64,000 bases of DNA from Natronospirillum operosum (GCF_004768465.1 NZ_SRMF01000001.1:62001-126000), one strand, 5' to 3'; numbered from the stretch's first letter, positions 35,687 through 45,140 are shown. Numbers and translations are program-made. The notes: generated by a model from the sequence alone, not told the origin.

Positions 35687-35841
35687 GGCCACAGTATGCC
35701 ACGTTCCCTCGTTGCTGAATAAGCGCTCCATAGCTGTCTGCGGGGCCGCACGCAAAATCACTAATGATTTTTTTTGTAGCGCCGACAAAGGGGATGATGC
35801 TGAACATGACGGCTCGGCGTGACCGAATTTGGGAGTCCATT

Positions 35842-36435
35842 ATGAACCGATTGATCCTTTTGCTGGCCCTGACCCTGTTTGTATCAGGGTGCGCTATGTT
35901 CGGAGGCGACGACGAAGAGGCGGAGCGTATGGCCGCCATTGAAGAGGAAGTCCGCTATCTGAATCAAACAATGCCGCCCATGGAGCCCATGGTGCTGCAG
36001 AGTTCCGGTTACGGTGCGGTGAATGACCAGCCGAGCCACCTGTCCGATACGCAGCGACGTCTGCTGGCCATGCGTGCTTCCAAGCTCGATGCCTACCGGA
36101 CGCTGGCCGAACGGGTATATGGTACGGCCATTGTCGGTAACACCACGGTCGAGAACCTGGTGATCCAGAATGACCGTTTCCGCTCCTATGTGGACACCTA
36201 CATCTATGGTGCCCGCGTGGTGTCGCAGGATCCGATGTCCGATGGCAGCTGGGAAACCACCGTCGAAATGGTACTGGATGAAGGCTTCCGCAACTGTCTG
36301 GTGAATGAGCGTGACTGGCGCCGGAACTCGGCCTGTCGCTCGGAGATGATCCATGATCTGGATTCATTTCAGCGCAACAGCATGAATCGCCAAGGCCTCG
36401 ATAACCGCCAGAGCGGCCTCTATTTCCTGCAGTAA
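35842..36435 (+). CDS. flgP: LPP20-family flagellar lipoprotein FlgP
   Basis: 197-residue outer-membrane lipoprotein. Signal MNRLILLLALTLFVSGC with Cys17 as the lipid site. The mature domain (RRLLAMRASKLDAYRTLAER, VYGTAIVGNTTVENLVIQND, GARVVSQDPMSDGSWETTVE) is the LPP20/FlgP fold. In Vibrio, FlgP with FlgO and FlgT supports the H-ring and the outer-membrane part of the sheathed or polar flagellum. Here flgT follows directly, which supports FlgP over a generic LPP20 lipoprotein; a flgO gene was not seen. ATG at 35842 follows GGGAGTCC. Confidence 0.82.
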   Translation: MNRLILLLALTLFVSGCAMFGGDDEEAERMAAIEEEVRYLNQTMPPMEPMVLQSSGYGAVNDQPSHLSDTQRRLLAMRASKLDAYRTLAERVYGTAIVGNTTVENLVIQNDRFRSYVDTYIYGARVVSQDPMSDGSWETTVEMVLDEGFRNCLVNERDWRRNSACRSEMIHDLDSFQRNSMNRQGLDNRQSGLYFLQ

Positions 36436-36448
36436 GCTGATACCGCAC

Positions 36449-36482
36449 GCCCCGCTGAACTGCGTCTGCAGTCGAGCGGGGC
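36449..36482 (+). terminator. Hairpin in the flgP-flgT gap
   Basis: GCCCCGCT (36449-36456) and AGCGGGGC (36475-36482) form a perfect 8-bp stem with an 18-nt loop. It sits 13 bases after flgP and 33 before flgT. No T tract follows, so it more likely tunes expression or RNA stability between the genes than ends transcription. Confidence 0.35.
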
Positions 36483-36515
36483 AACCAGAGCCACCACAGA
36501 TTCAGGAGCGAACCC

Positions 36516-37799
36516 ATGACCACGACAATGCACTGCACAAACCGGAACGCCAGTCTGGCTGCCCTGCTGGTGCGTTGCTTCATGCTGGTCCTCCTGCTGA
36601 CTGCGGTTGCCGGCAGTGCCCTGGCTGCGGAACTGCGTTACCAGCCCGCGCCGGAGCAGCGCTTTATTGAAGCCACCGGCCGTGCCGATGTGGTCTACGG
36701 TGACGAGCACAGTGCCCGCGTCAGGGCCCTGCGGGATGCCATTCAGACTGCCTCGCTGCAGGTCAGTGCCCAGGTGCGCAGTGCGCAGACCGTGGAGACC
36801 GGCAGCCTGACGGTAGATCATCTGCGCGTGCAGTCGGCGGCTCAGGTTACCCAGGTGGAGGTGTTGTCCGAGGGACGTCAGGGGGATGTCTTCGAAGTGA
36901 CCATTCAGGCTCGGGTGGCGGAAGATGCCATGTGCGCCAACCATATCACCAACAACTTTGCCAAGAGCGCGGCCATTACCGGCTTCGCCATGGAGGATGC
37001 CACCCAGGGCACCATCGGGCACCTGGGCCATGTGGACCGGGAGCTGGCTTCCTATCTGGTCAATGCCATGACCGGGCAGGGTGGTCTGCGGGCGCTGAAT
37101 GCCAATGACATCCAGCTCTACCCGTCGGTGGCGACGGCGCCCACCCGTCAGACCGCGCGCCATACCCTGACCTCGGCCGTGGATACGGCGCGCGATCTGG
37201 GGGTGCAGTTTGTGGTGTCCGGCGTGATCCGCGACATGGGCATGGAAGAAGTACGCCGTGAAATCAGTGACGAAGATGGCTTGGTGGCGCGTCTGTCACA
37301 GTCTCGGCGCACCAATCAGCGTCACATGGTACTGGATGTGTATGTGCATGATGGCTACAGTGGTGCCCTGGTGTTCCAGAGTCGTTATACCACTCAGGGC
37401 GAGTGGGACTACCGCTCCAATGAGCGGGTCGGTTTCGCCACCTCGCGTTTCTTCTCTTCCGAGTACGGTACCCATGTGCGTGAGTTGCTGAATCAGGTGG
37501 TCGAGGATGTGCAGGTGGCCGTGCAGTGCCAGCCGTTCATGGCCAATATCGCCCAGATCGACGGTGATAGAATCTATATCCAGATGGGGGCGGATTCCGG
37601 CCTGCGTCCCGGTGATGATCTCGGGGTCTACCGCACCAGCACCTTCTTTGACCGCCGCAATGATGCCTACAATGAGCTGACCGATACCCAACTGGTGGCC
37701 CGGGTGACCCAGGTGCAGCCCAACTTTGCCGTGGCCGAGCTGCCTATTCGGGCCGAGCGCCTGAACCTGCAACCGGATGATCTGGTTATCGCCTGGTAA
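36516..37799 (+). CDS. flgT: Flagellar assembly protein FlgT
   Basis: 427 residues with a signal peptide (hydrophobic run about 20-36, cleavage near ALA-AE at 38). FlgT of Vibrio forms the H ring around the basal body. Three parts are visible: an N-terminal FlgT-N-type segment (FIEATGRADVVYGDEHSARV, RALRDAIQTASLQVSAQV), a middle domain with VDTARDLGVQFVVSGVIRDM, and a C-terminal beta domain (QIDGDRIYIQMGADSGLRPG and ARVTQVQPNFAVAELP). Length is close to Vibrio FlgT (about 380-400). Cotranscription with flgP is likely (80-bp gap). The next gene, apaH, begins its stop at the very next base on the other strand. Confidence 0.85.
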   Translation: MTTTMHCTNRNASLAALLVRCFMLVLLLTAVAGSALAAELRYQPAPEQRFIEATGRADVVYGDEHSARVRALRDAIQTASLQVSAQVRSAQTVETGSLTVDHLRVQSAAQVTQVEVLSEGRQGDVFEVTIQARVAEDAMCANHITNNFAKSAAITGFAMEDATQGTIGHLGHVDRELASYLVNAMTGQGGLRALNANDIQLYPSVATAPTRQTARHTLTSAVDTARDLGVQFVVSGVIRDMGMEEVRREISDEDGLVARLSQSRRTNQRHMVLDVYVHDGYSGALVFQSRYTTQGEWDYRSNERVGFATSRFFSSEYGTHVRELLNQVVEDVQVAVQCQPFMANIAQIDGDRIYIQMGADSGLRPGDDLGVYRTSTFFDRRNDAYNELTDTQLVARVTQVQPNFAVAELPIRAERLNLQPDDLVIAW

Positions 37800-38630
37800 T
37801 CAGTCCGGCGCCAGCACGCGCTGGGTGCCTTCGGGATTGATCTGATAGCGTACGCCGGTGTCCAGGTCGTACAGGGTCAGCCAGGCGCCCCAGCCGTAGC
37901 CTGTATCCAGCCCCACACAGTCTGCCCGCCCGGTCTGGCCCTGCAGGGCCGCCCAGTGACCAAAGATGATCTGCCAGCCATCCGGCTGGCGCTGCTCGTA
38001 CCAGGGCACAAACCCCGCAGGAGTCTGCTGTGGCTGTTCCTTGTGCGCAAAATCCAGCTCATGCTGCGGGCCGATAAAGCGCATGCGGGTAAAGTAGTTG
38101 GTGATCACCCGCCAGCGTTCGATGCCCTGCAGCTCGCCAGACCAGTTGGCCGGCTCGTTGCCGTACATGTGCTGGAAATAGTCGGCCGCCCGGGCCGGGT
38201 CCCGTAATACAGCTTCCACTTCGTGGGCGCAGGCGGTGGCCTGGTCCACTGACCAGCAGGCCGGAATGCCGGCATGGGTCATCACCTGCTGATGGGCGTC
38301 ATCACGTACCAGCAACGGCAGTTGTTGCAACCAGTGCAGCAGCTCTTCCCGATCGTCGGCCTGCAGAATGTCATCCAGGGTGTCCTTGCGCCGGGGCGGG
38401 CGCACGCCATGGGCGACGGCGAGCAGATGCAGATCATGGTTGCCCAGCACGGCTTTCAAGTGGGGCAGGCTGCGCGCAAAGCGCACCACGCCGACATTGT
38501 CCGACCCGCGGTTGACCAGATCGCCAACCAGCCAGAGTTCATCCCGTTCGGGTTCGAATTCGACCCGCTCCAGCAGGGCTTGCAGCGGTTTCAGGTGACC
38601 TTGCAGGTCGCCGACGGCGTATCGAGGCAT
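37800..38630 (-). CDS. apaH: Symmetrical bis(5'-nucleosyl)-tetraphosphatase
   Basis: Splits Ap4A into two ADP. The 276-residue metallophosphatase has YAVGDLQGHLKPL, LVGDLVNRGSDNVGVVRF and AVLGNHDLHLLAVAHG (GD/GDxVxRG/GNHD), then the downstream His block THAGIPACW and FGHWAALQG. Length matches E. coli ApaH. It follows rsmA on the minus strand after 73 bp; apaG, which usually lies between, is missing. Part of the lptD-surA-pdxA-rsmA-apaH block. Confidence 0.94.
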   Translation of the reverse strand: MPRYAVGDLQGHLKPLQALLERVEFEPERDELWLVGDLVNRGSDNVGVVRFARSLPHLKAVLGNHDLHLLAVAHGVRPPRRKDTLDDILQADDREELLHWLQQLPLLVRDDAHQQVMTHAGIPACWSVDQATACAHEVEAVLRDPARAADYFQHMYGNEPANWSGELQGIERWRVITNYFTRMRFIGPQHELDFAHKEQPQQTPAGFVPWYEQRQPDGWQIIFGHWAALQGQTGRADCVGLDTGYGWGAWLTLYDLDTGVRYQINPEGTQRVLAPD

Positions 38631-38703
38631 GGGTACGAAGGGCTCTCCATTGAACAGCTCAGCAGATGCACAGGATGCAGGTTAACACCGTTGCCGTCGG
38701 CAA

Positions 38704-39498
38704 TCAGTGGTGAATCTCGGTCACGGCTCGGGCCAGCGCCAGATAGTCTTCCACAGTCAGCCTTTCAGGGCGCAGGGTGCCGTCAATGCCAGCCTGCTCC
38801 AGGGCGTCCAGATCAATATGGCGTTTGAGGTTGTTGCGCAATGTCTTGCGCCGCTGACCGAAGGCCAGACGCACCAGCGTGCTCAGGTGCTTCGGGTCCA
38901 TCCCGTCCAGCGGCCGGTCCGGGCGCGGCATCAGCCGCACCACGGCCGAGTCGACCTTGGGCTGCGGCGTGAATGCGCCCGGCGGTACGATGAACAGCGG
39001 CTCCACATGGCACTGGTACTGCACCATGACACTGAGCCGACCGTAGTCACCGGTGCCCGGGGCGGCGGCGAGTCTGTCCACCACCTCCTTTTGCAGCATG
39101 AAATGCATGCTGCGTACGCGCTGATGATACTGCAGCAGGTGGAAGATCAGTGGTGTGGAAATGTTGTAGGGCAGGTTGCCGACCAGGTGCAGCGGGTCAT
39201 CGCCCGGCACCAGCGCCGCCAGATCAGTCTTCAGTGCATCGCCTTCCACAATGGTGAACTGGCCTTCCGGGCGGTTGAAAAAGCGGGCGCGCAGAATGGG
39301 CGGCAGGTCTCGGTCCAGCTCAATGGCGGTGACATGAGCACCGGAATCCAGCAGCACCTCGGTCAGGGCACCGCGTCCGGGGCCGATCTCGATGACATGG
39401 TCGCCGGGGCCGACACCGGTGGCATCGGCAATACGCTGCAGGACACGCTGGTCATGCAGGAAGTTCTGACCAAAGCGTTTGCGGGCTCTGTGAACCAT
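38704..39498 (-). CDS. rsmA: 16S rRNA dimethyladenosine transferase
   Basis: Dimethylates A1518 and A1519 of 16S rRNA (KsgA). 264 residues: RKRFGQNFLHDQRVLQRIAD, the SAM loop VIEIGPGRGALTEVLL, LVGNLPYNISTPLIFHLL with the NLPY motif, and a C-terminal helical domain (AFGQRRKTLRNNLKR). The ATG starts directly after the pdxA stop codon (no gap), consistent with tight coupling in the operon. Confidence 0.96.
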   Translation of the reverse strand: MVHRARKRFGQNFLHDQRVLQRIADATGVGPGDHVIEIGPGRGALTEVLLDSGAHVTAIELDRDLPPILRARFFNRPEGQFTIVEGDALKTDLAALVPGDDPLHLVGNLPYNISTPLIFHLLQYHQRVRSMHFMLQKEVVDRLAAAPGTGDYGRLSVMVQYQCHVEPLFIVPPGAFTPQPKVDSAVVRLMPRPDRPLDGMDPKHLSTLVRLAFGQRRKTLRNNLKRHIDLDALEQAGIDGTLRPERLTVEDYLALARAVTEIHH

Positions 39499-40515
39499 TC
39501 AGTGCGGGGCCTGTGCAGAGGGTGAGCGACCGGACGCCTGAGAGCTGTGATAGGCCATGGTCATGGCATACTGCATGGCGGTTTCCAGACTGCCGGGGTT
39601 GGCCTGGCCGGTACCGGCCAGATCGAGGGCAGTGCCGTGGTCGACCGAAGTACGGATGAATGGCAGACCCAGAGTGATGTTGACGGCATCACCAAAGCCC
39701 TTGTACTTGAGCACCGGCAGACCTTGATCATGATACATGGCCAGGGCCACATCGCCCCGGGCCAGTACCTTGTCGGTGAACAGGGTGTCCGCGGGCAGCG
39801 GGCCGATCAGTTGCAGGCCTTCGGCGCGCAGTTCATCCAGGGCGGGAATCAGGGTGTCGATCTCTTCCTGGCCCATATGGCCGCCTTCCCCGGCATGGGG
39901 GTTGAGACCACAGACCAGAATACGGGGGCTGTGCAGGCCGAAACGGAACTGCAGGCTGTCATTGAGCACGCGCGCAACCCGCTGCACCAGCTCGCGGGTA
40001 ATGGCATCCGGCACCGCGCGCAGGGGCAGGTGGGTGGTGACCAGCGCCACCATCAGACCTTCGGTTGCCAGCATCATGACCACCTGGTCTACCCCGGCCC
40101 GCTGTTGCAGGTATTCGGTGTGGCCGCTGAACGCAATGCCGGCATCGCTGATGACACTCTTCTGCACCGGTGCTGTGACCATGGCATTGAAGTGGCCGGC
40201 TTCTATGCCGTCCACGGCCCTGTCGAGCAGGCTCAGCACATAACGGCTGTTGGCCGGGTCCAATTGGCCGCATTGCACAGGTTCCGCGCAGGCTACCGGC
40301 AGCACGCACAGCTCACCGTCACCGAAGGGTGCAGGCTGGCCCGGGGTCCAGGTGAAGATGTCGATATTCAGGCCCATGGCTCTGGCCCGGGCCTGCAGCA
40401 GGTCAGGGTCGCACAGCACCACGGCCTGATGGCGGGCCGGTCGGGCCGCCAGTTGCAGGCAGATGTCGGGGCCGATACCGGCCGGCTCACCCGACGTAAT
40501 GACCAGTGGCTGCAT
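39499..40515 (-). CDS. pdxA: 4-hydroxythreonine-4-phosphate dehydrogenase
   Basis: NAD-dependent oxidative step of the DXP-dependent vitamin B6 pathway. 338 residues with VITSGEPAGIGPDICLQLA, the metal His cluster (FSGHTEYLQQRAG, ALVTTHLPLRAV), GLNPHAGEGG and MYHDQGLPVLKYKGF. The start shares one base with the surA stop (TGATG), so translation is coupled. Together with the MocR regulator elsewhere in the window, it is one of two vitamin-B6-related genes seen, but they are not adjacent. Confidence 0.95.
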   Translation of the reverse strand: MQPLVITSGEPAGIGPDICLQLAARPARHQAVVLCDPDLLQARARAMGLNIDIFTWTPGQPAPFGDGELCVLPVACAEPVQCGQLDPANSRYVLSLLDRAVDGIEAGHFNAMVTAPVQKSVISDAGIAFSGHTEYLQQRAGVDQVVMMLATEGLMVALVTTHLPLRAVPDAITRELVQRVARVLNDSLQFRFGLHSPRILVCGLNPHAGEGGHMGQEEIDTLIPALDELRAEGLQLIGPLPADTLFTDKVLARGDVALAMYHDQGLPVLKYKGFGDAVNITLGLPFIRTSVDHGTALDLAGTGQANPGSLETAMQYAMTMAYHSSQASGRSPSAQAPH

Positions 40516-41759
40516 CAGAGATCTCGTACCGAGATGTAGGCGTTGTTCTTGATTTCCTGTTGCCAGCGTGGCAGGGCTTCTGCATATTTCTGCTCGAACA
40601 GGATCTCCTGCACCTGGCGGCGCAGATTGTCATAGGTTTCATCAGCCTCGCGCTCACCACGCACCTGTATTATATGCCAGCCGAAGGTGGTCCGCACCGG
40701 TTCGGTAATGCTATCGACAGGGGTGTTGCGCAGGGCTTCGGCGAACTCCGGCACGAATACCCCGGCCGAGTTCCAGCCCAGGTCACCGCCGCGGCCGGCG
40801 CTGCCAGAGTCGAGTGAGTAGGTGCGGGCCAGATCGCTGAAGCTTTCACCGTCTTCAGTGAGGCGACGGTACAGATCCCAGGCCAGATCTTCGGCGCCGC
40901 TGGCTGACAGGCCGTCGCTTTCATTGACCAGAATGTGGCGTGCCCGGTATTCGGTCACCTGCTGTGCCGCACTGCCTGACTGATCGGCCATGTAGGCCAC
41001 ATGCCAGCCGTTGGGGCTCTCGAAAGCGGCGGAGGCCTCACCGACCGCCAGCCCCCGCACCGGGTCGCGCAACAGGCTGGGCAGGCTGTCCGGGTCCCGC
41101 CAGCCGAGGTCCTGCACGGTGCGCCCGGCGGCAGCTTCTTCAAAGCTCATCTCTTCCAGATTGACGCGGTCGGCAATGGCTTGCGCCTGCTGCTGGGCAT
41201 CACTCTCCGAACCCTGAATCAGCACGTGGTAGAGCTGGTATTCGACATCCTCCAGCGAGGCGCTGACCTGAGTCTGCAGATATTGTCTGACTTCGGAATC
41301 GGTGACCTGAATGCGGCGGCCGACAAAGCGTTCCTGGGCGCGCTGAATCTGCATGTCCTGGCGTACCTGACGGCGCACTGCTGCGTAATCGATGCCCTGC
41401 GCCGCCAGTTGCTGCTGAAACCCTTCCAGTGTCAGGTTCTGGCGCTCGGCGATCTGACTCAGAGCCCGGTTCAGTTCGGCATCCGTGACATTGATATTGG
41501 CGCTGCGGGCACGCTGCAGTTGTACCTGTTCCATGATCAGGGTGTCGAGAATCTGCTCTTTCAGGTCGTCTTCCGGCGGCAGTATGCCGGGCGAGTTGGC
41601 ATAGCGGGCCTGAATGTCCTGCAGGCGCTCCATCAACTGCGAGTGCAGGATGACATCGTTGTTGACCACTGCAATAACCCGGTCCATCAACTGGCGCTCG
41701 GCCACAGCGGGCAGGGCCAACAGAACGAGGCTACAGACGACAAGCAGTTTCTTCAGCAT
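40515..41759 (-). CDS. surA: Periplasmic peptidyl-prolyl isomerase SurA
   Basis: Chaperone for outer-membrane proteins. 414 residues: signal peptide MLKKLLVVCSLVLLALPAVA (cleavage after AVA), N-domain MDRVIAVVNNDVILHSQLM, two parvulin domains (YQLYHVLIQGSESDAQQQAQ and TEYRARHILVNESDGLS), with PVRTTFGWHIIQV closing the second. ATG complement at 41757-41759 is the start of the signal peptide; 13 more in-frame residues upstream are not. LptD is the main SurA client family and its gene lies 25 bp upstream in the same operon. Confidence 0.95.
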   Translation of the reverse strand: MLKKLLVVCSLVLLALPAVAERQLMDRVIAVVNNDVILHSQLMERLQDIQARYANSPGILPPEDDLKEQILDTLIMEQVQLQRARSANINVTDAELNRALSQIAERQNLTLEGFQQQLAAQGIDYAAVRRQVRQDMQIQRAQERFVGRRIQVTDSEVRQYLQTQVSASLEDVEYQLYHVLIQGSESDAQQQAQAIADRVNLEEMSFEEAAAGRTVQDLGWRDPDSLPSLLRDPVRGLAVGEASAAFESPNGWHVAYMADQSGSAAQQVTEYRARHILVNESDGLSASGAEDLAWDLYRRLTEDGESFSDLARTYSLDSGSAGRGGDLGWNSAGVFVPEFAEALRNTPVDSITEPVRTTFGWHIIQVRGEREADETYDNLRRQVQEILFEQKYAEALPRWQQEIKNNAYISVRDL

Positions 41760-41784
41760 GGTGATGGTTTCCAGTCCGGCAGTT

Positions 41785-44238
41785 TTACCGGGTATCAAAC
41801 AGTTGGTTGGAGAAGTCCGGGATGCGTTCGCTCATGCGGCGGATGATCGAGTTGCGACCGCCCACGCTGCCCAGACCCTTCAGTGTCAGGTTGAGCTGTA
41901 TAGTATCGAACCATACAGACCCTGACGACCGGTTCGGGTCATCATTGACAAATCGTTGACCGGCCAGTTGAACGTGCCAGCAGCAGCCGTCGTATTCGAA
42001 ACCGACAATGGTTTCACTGAGGTCCAGGGCATCGGCTTCTTCCTCGCGCTGCCAGTTCAGATACCCGTAGGCACCCAGGGTGCCGGTGACCGGGACCACG
42101 GCAGCGGTCTGGATTTCATGCACCGGGTCGTCTTCACCATCATTGTCCAGGTTCCAGTCCGAACTGATAAACAGCCCGCCGCGCCCCGGCGCATAGGTGT
42201 ATTCAAGGCGGATGCGATCGAAGGCGTAGTCTTCGCCGTAGAAACTGAGGTCATCGGAGCGGTCCGGCTTCCACACGAACAGGGCCCCGAACTCGTGCGC
42301 GCGGCCGGCCTCGAAAGTGTGGCGCCAGGTGATGTTGCCGGCCTGCGGGTTGGTCCAGTCGTCGGTGCGAATCTGGCTGTCACCCAGCAGTTCCTTGCTG
42401 AGGTTGAACCACTGCTCCAGGTCGGTCGTGTAACGCCAGTTGCTCTCGGTAAAGCGGTAGCGGCTGCCCAGCGTGATGCGGTTGCGGTCGCGCAGCCGGT
42501 CTACCGAGCTGTTCATCAGCGGCAGCTCAACCTGGCGCTCGTCCAGCGGCCGGTATTCGTACTGCGCGAAGGGGGTGAGGGTCTGGCGCTCGGTCCAGTC
42601 CCAGCGGTAGCTGAGCCGGTGTCGGGTATCCCAGAGCAGGCGGTTGTAGCCTTCGCGCGGGTGTTCGTCCAGGGTGTCGGTCTGGAAGTCGGGCAGGGTG
42701 TACCAGGTGTGATCGGCCGTGTAGCGCTGGTTCAGAGTCCAGTTCTGCCAGTTGTCGGTGCGGCTCAGCACCAGACGGTTGCGCAGCCGATAGGCTTCCA
42801 GCGGGTCCTTTTCCGTGGCCTGCAGATTCAGGTAGTCCGGCTGTTCCTTGTAGCGCCGCTCCCAGTCGGCCAGCCCCTGCAGTTGCCAGTCGGCAGGCAG
42901 CGACCAGGGCTGACGAATATGCAGGCCGGGTTGTTCGACGTATTCCAGGTCGTCACGCACGCGATTCTGATCGGCCGGCTCACCGAAGACGTTCTGCTGT
43001 TCCAGGTTGAGATCCAGCCGAGTCTGTGTCGGGGCTTCATAGCCCAGAGTCAGGCGGTTGATCACATTGGTCTCGTAGTTTTCGCCCAGATACTCGGGAA
43101 AGTAGCGGTCGTCACCGGCATCCCGATAATCCAGCGTCCACTCCAGAGCGGTATCACGGCTGGCCAGCGACAGGTCATATCCCCATTCGGGGGCGTCTGT
43201 GCGTTCCGATCTGTCCCAGTCCGGATAAACACCGTACAGCAGTTCACCCTCCAGAAACCGGTTCAGGTAGCGCCATTCCTGCCAGATGTGGGCGTGTTGC
43301 GGGGCATTGTCTTCCGGGTCGCCGCCGATCATCCAGTCGACCGTGGTGGTGTTGTCGAAGTTGGGGGCAATGTCCCAGTAGAAGGGGGTGCTGATGCGCA
43401 ACTGGTTGTAACCGGAATAGTAGGTAGCGCTCGGGCCCAGAAAGCCTGAACTGCGCTGCTGGTTCAGGTTCAGGCGCAGGTAGGGCGTGTAGGCTACCGG
43501 TACCGGTCCCACATGCAGGCGGGCATGGGTGCCGGTGGCAATGTCGGTATCGGTGTTGACCCTGAGCGTGCGTGCATGCACGGACCAGCCGAATCCATTG
43601 GGCGCACAGCGGGTCATCCAGGCGCGTTCGAGCTGATAGATATTGTCCTCGCGAGTGATCTGCTCGGCGGCACCATGCAGGTTGGCCATATGCAGCACAT
43701 AGCGCGCATCATAGAGACTGAAACGGTCGGTTTCGGTCTCGGCAGTGGCTTGCGCGGTCTGAATGGCCAGATCCGGCTGGCGGATCAGACCGCCCTCGGG
43801 CAGGCCGATCTGGCCGCTTTCCAGATCATAGGTGGCGGTATCACTGTAGAGGCGCAACACCGCCTGGGTGATGCGGACTTCGCCGTCCAGCCTGACCTGC
43901 TGGCCCAGTTGGCCCCGCTGACGCTCGCCCTCGATCGAGATCTCATCAGCGGGGAGTTCGGTGTCGGTCCAGGGGTCGATGAAACTGCCGGGGCATTGTT
44001 GGGAAATACGGTTGCGTTCGAACGCAGGCAGGTCATCATAGAACACCCAGTCCAGATAGCCACCGGTTGGCTGGGTTTGGGTGTCCGCGCGCAGAGCACT
44101 CGGCATGCCGAGCAGCACGGACAGGCTCAGCCCCATGCCGAGAAGCTGCAGCGGCTTTTGCCACCGCTGCGGGTTTCCTTTACGCTTGCCCTGCTGCTTC
44201 AATGCCGCCTCGGAACCGCCGTCTATCGTCGCCGCCAT
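41785..44238 (-). CDS. lptD: LPS-assembly protein LptD
   Basis: Outer-membrane translocon that inserts lipopolysaccharide with LptE. 817 residues from the chosen ATG (44236-44238). A signal region (LQLLGMGLSLSVLLGMPSALRA, in parts) ends near residue 51. The N-terminal OstA/LptA-like domain follows (DEISIEGERQRGQLGQQVRL), then a long beta barrel. The four Cys of the disulfide switch are present: Cys82 (QQCPGS), Cys211 (TRCAPNG) and the adjacent pair Cys752-Cys753 (GCCWH). The barrel is rich in aromatic residues. First gene of the lptD-surA-pdxA-rsmA-apaH operon; divergent from djlA, so the shared promoter region is 44239-44324. A start 22 residues earlier is unlikely because it adds a non-signal sequence. 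Confidence 0.94.
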   Translation of the reverse strand: MAATIDGGSEAALKQQGKRKGNPQRWQKPLQLLGMGLSLSVLLGMPSALRADTQTQPTGGYLDWVFYDDLPAFERNRISQQCPGSFIDPWTDTELPADEISIEGERQRGQLGQQVRLDGEVRITQAVLRLYSDTATYDLESGQIGLPEGGLIRQPDLAIQTAQATAETETDRFSLYDARYVLHMANLHGAAEQITREDNIYQLERAWMTRCAPNGFGWSVHARTLRVNTDTDIATGTHARLHVGPVPVAYTPYLRLNLNQQRSSGFLGPSATYYSGYNQLRISTPFYWDIAPNFDNTTTVDWMIGGDPEDNAPQHAHIWQEWRYLNRFLEGELLYGVYPDWDRSERTDAPEWGYDLSLASRDTALEWTLDYRDAGDDRYFPEYLGENYETNVINRLTLGYEAPTQTRLDLNLEQQNVFGEPADQNRVRDDLEYVEQPGLHIRQPWSLPADWQLQGLADWERRYKEQPDYLNLQATEKDPLEAYRLRNRLVLSRTDNWQNWTLNQRYTADHTWYTLPDFQTDTLDEHPREGYNRLLWDTRHRLSYRWDWTERQTLTPFAQYEYRPLDERQVELPLMNSSVDRLRDRNRITLGSRYRFTESNWRYTTDLEQWFNLSKELLGDSQIRTDDWTNPQAGNITWRHTFEAGRAHEFGALFVWKPDRSDDLSFYGEDYAFDRIRLEYTYAPGRGGLFISSDWNLDNDGEDDPVHEIQTAAVVPVTGTLGAYGYLNWQREEEADALDLSETIVGFEYDGCCWHVQLAGQRFVNDDPNRSSGSVWFDTIQLNLTLKGLGSVGGRNSIIRRMSERIPDFSNQLFDTR

Positions 44239-44324
44239 AGTATAGAAAGGCGCGCGTGGATGCCACGCCCCGGGGTGAGGGGTGCGCCCGGGCAAGCAGA
44301 TCAACCCGCAGTTCGGAGGTCATG

Positions 44325-45122
44325 ATGTGGTGGTGGGGTAAAGTTGCCGGAGCGGCACTCGGTCTTTACCGGGGCGGCCCTGCCGGTCTGGCCTTCGGGC
44401 TTTTTGTCGGCCATATGGTGGATGTTGCCGTGCAGCGCTGGTGGCTCCGGCGGCAGCAGCGGGGCCTGTCGACAGATGATCGGCAGCGTTTTTTTGTCGG
44501 CACCTTCGAGTTCATGGGTCATCTGGCCAAGGCCAAGGGCCGGGTCACCGATGCCGATATCGACTATGCCCGCCTGGTCATGCGGCGCCTGGGGCTGAAT
44601 GATCAGCATCGGGAGGAGGCCATGAATGCCTTCAACCGGGGCAAGGCGGCCGACTTTGATCGCAGCGCCCTGCTGGCCGACCTGCGGGCGCGGCTGTCCC
44701 GTGGTTCGCCGCTGGCCATGATCTTTCTGGAAACCCAACTGGAAGCCGCCTATGCGGATGGTCACCTGGATGCCACCGACAAGGCCCTGCTGGCCGAGAT
44801 CTGTCAGGCGTTCCGCATCAACCGGTTGCAGTACGAAAAGCTGCGCCATCAGGTTCGTGCACGCCTGGTCAGAGCGCGCAAGGCCCGCCGACCGGGGCAG
44901 CCGGAAGCGCAGATGTCGGCCCGCGAGGCGCGGGAGATACTGGGTGTAAAGGCGGGCGCCTCGGCGCCGGAGATCAAGCAGGCCTATCGGCGCGCCATGA
45001 GTCAGCACCACCCCGACAAGCTGGTGGCCCGCGGGCTGCCGGAATCCATGCAGCGCATTGCCACAGAGCGGGTGCAGTTGCTGCAGAGTGCCTATGCCGT
45101 GTTGAAAGAAAAGCGCAAGTAA
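44325..45122 (+). CDS. djlA: Co-chaperone DjlA (TerB-like plus J domain)
   Basis: 265-residue inner-membrane DnaK partner. One N-terminal membrane helix with Gly-rich face (GAALGLYRGGPAGLAFGLFV), a TerB-like helical domain in the middle (VGTFEFMGHLAKAKGRVTDA, ALLAEICQAFRINRLQYEKL) and a C-terminal J domain with the HPD motif (MSQHHPDKLVARG). ATG at 44325 is chosen over 44322: GGAGG is then five bases upstream, and MWWWGK parallels MQYWGK of E. coli DjlA. Divergent to lptD, a common arrangement in gammaproteobacteria. Confidence 0.92.
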   Translation: MWWWGKVAGAALGLYRGGPAGLAFGLFVGHMVDVAVQRWWLRRQQRGLSTDDRQRFFVGTFEFMGHLAKAKGRVTDADIDYARLVMRRLGLNDQHREEAMNAFNRGKAADFDRSALLADLRARLSRGSPLAMIFLETQLEAAYADGHLDATDKALLAEICQAFRINRLQYEKLRHQVRARLVRARKARRPGQPEAQMSAREAREILGVKAGASAPEIKQAYRRAMSQHHPDKLVARGLPESMQRIATERVQLLQSAYAVLKEKRK

Positions 45123-45140
45123 AGGCCACCAGACAGAGCG

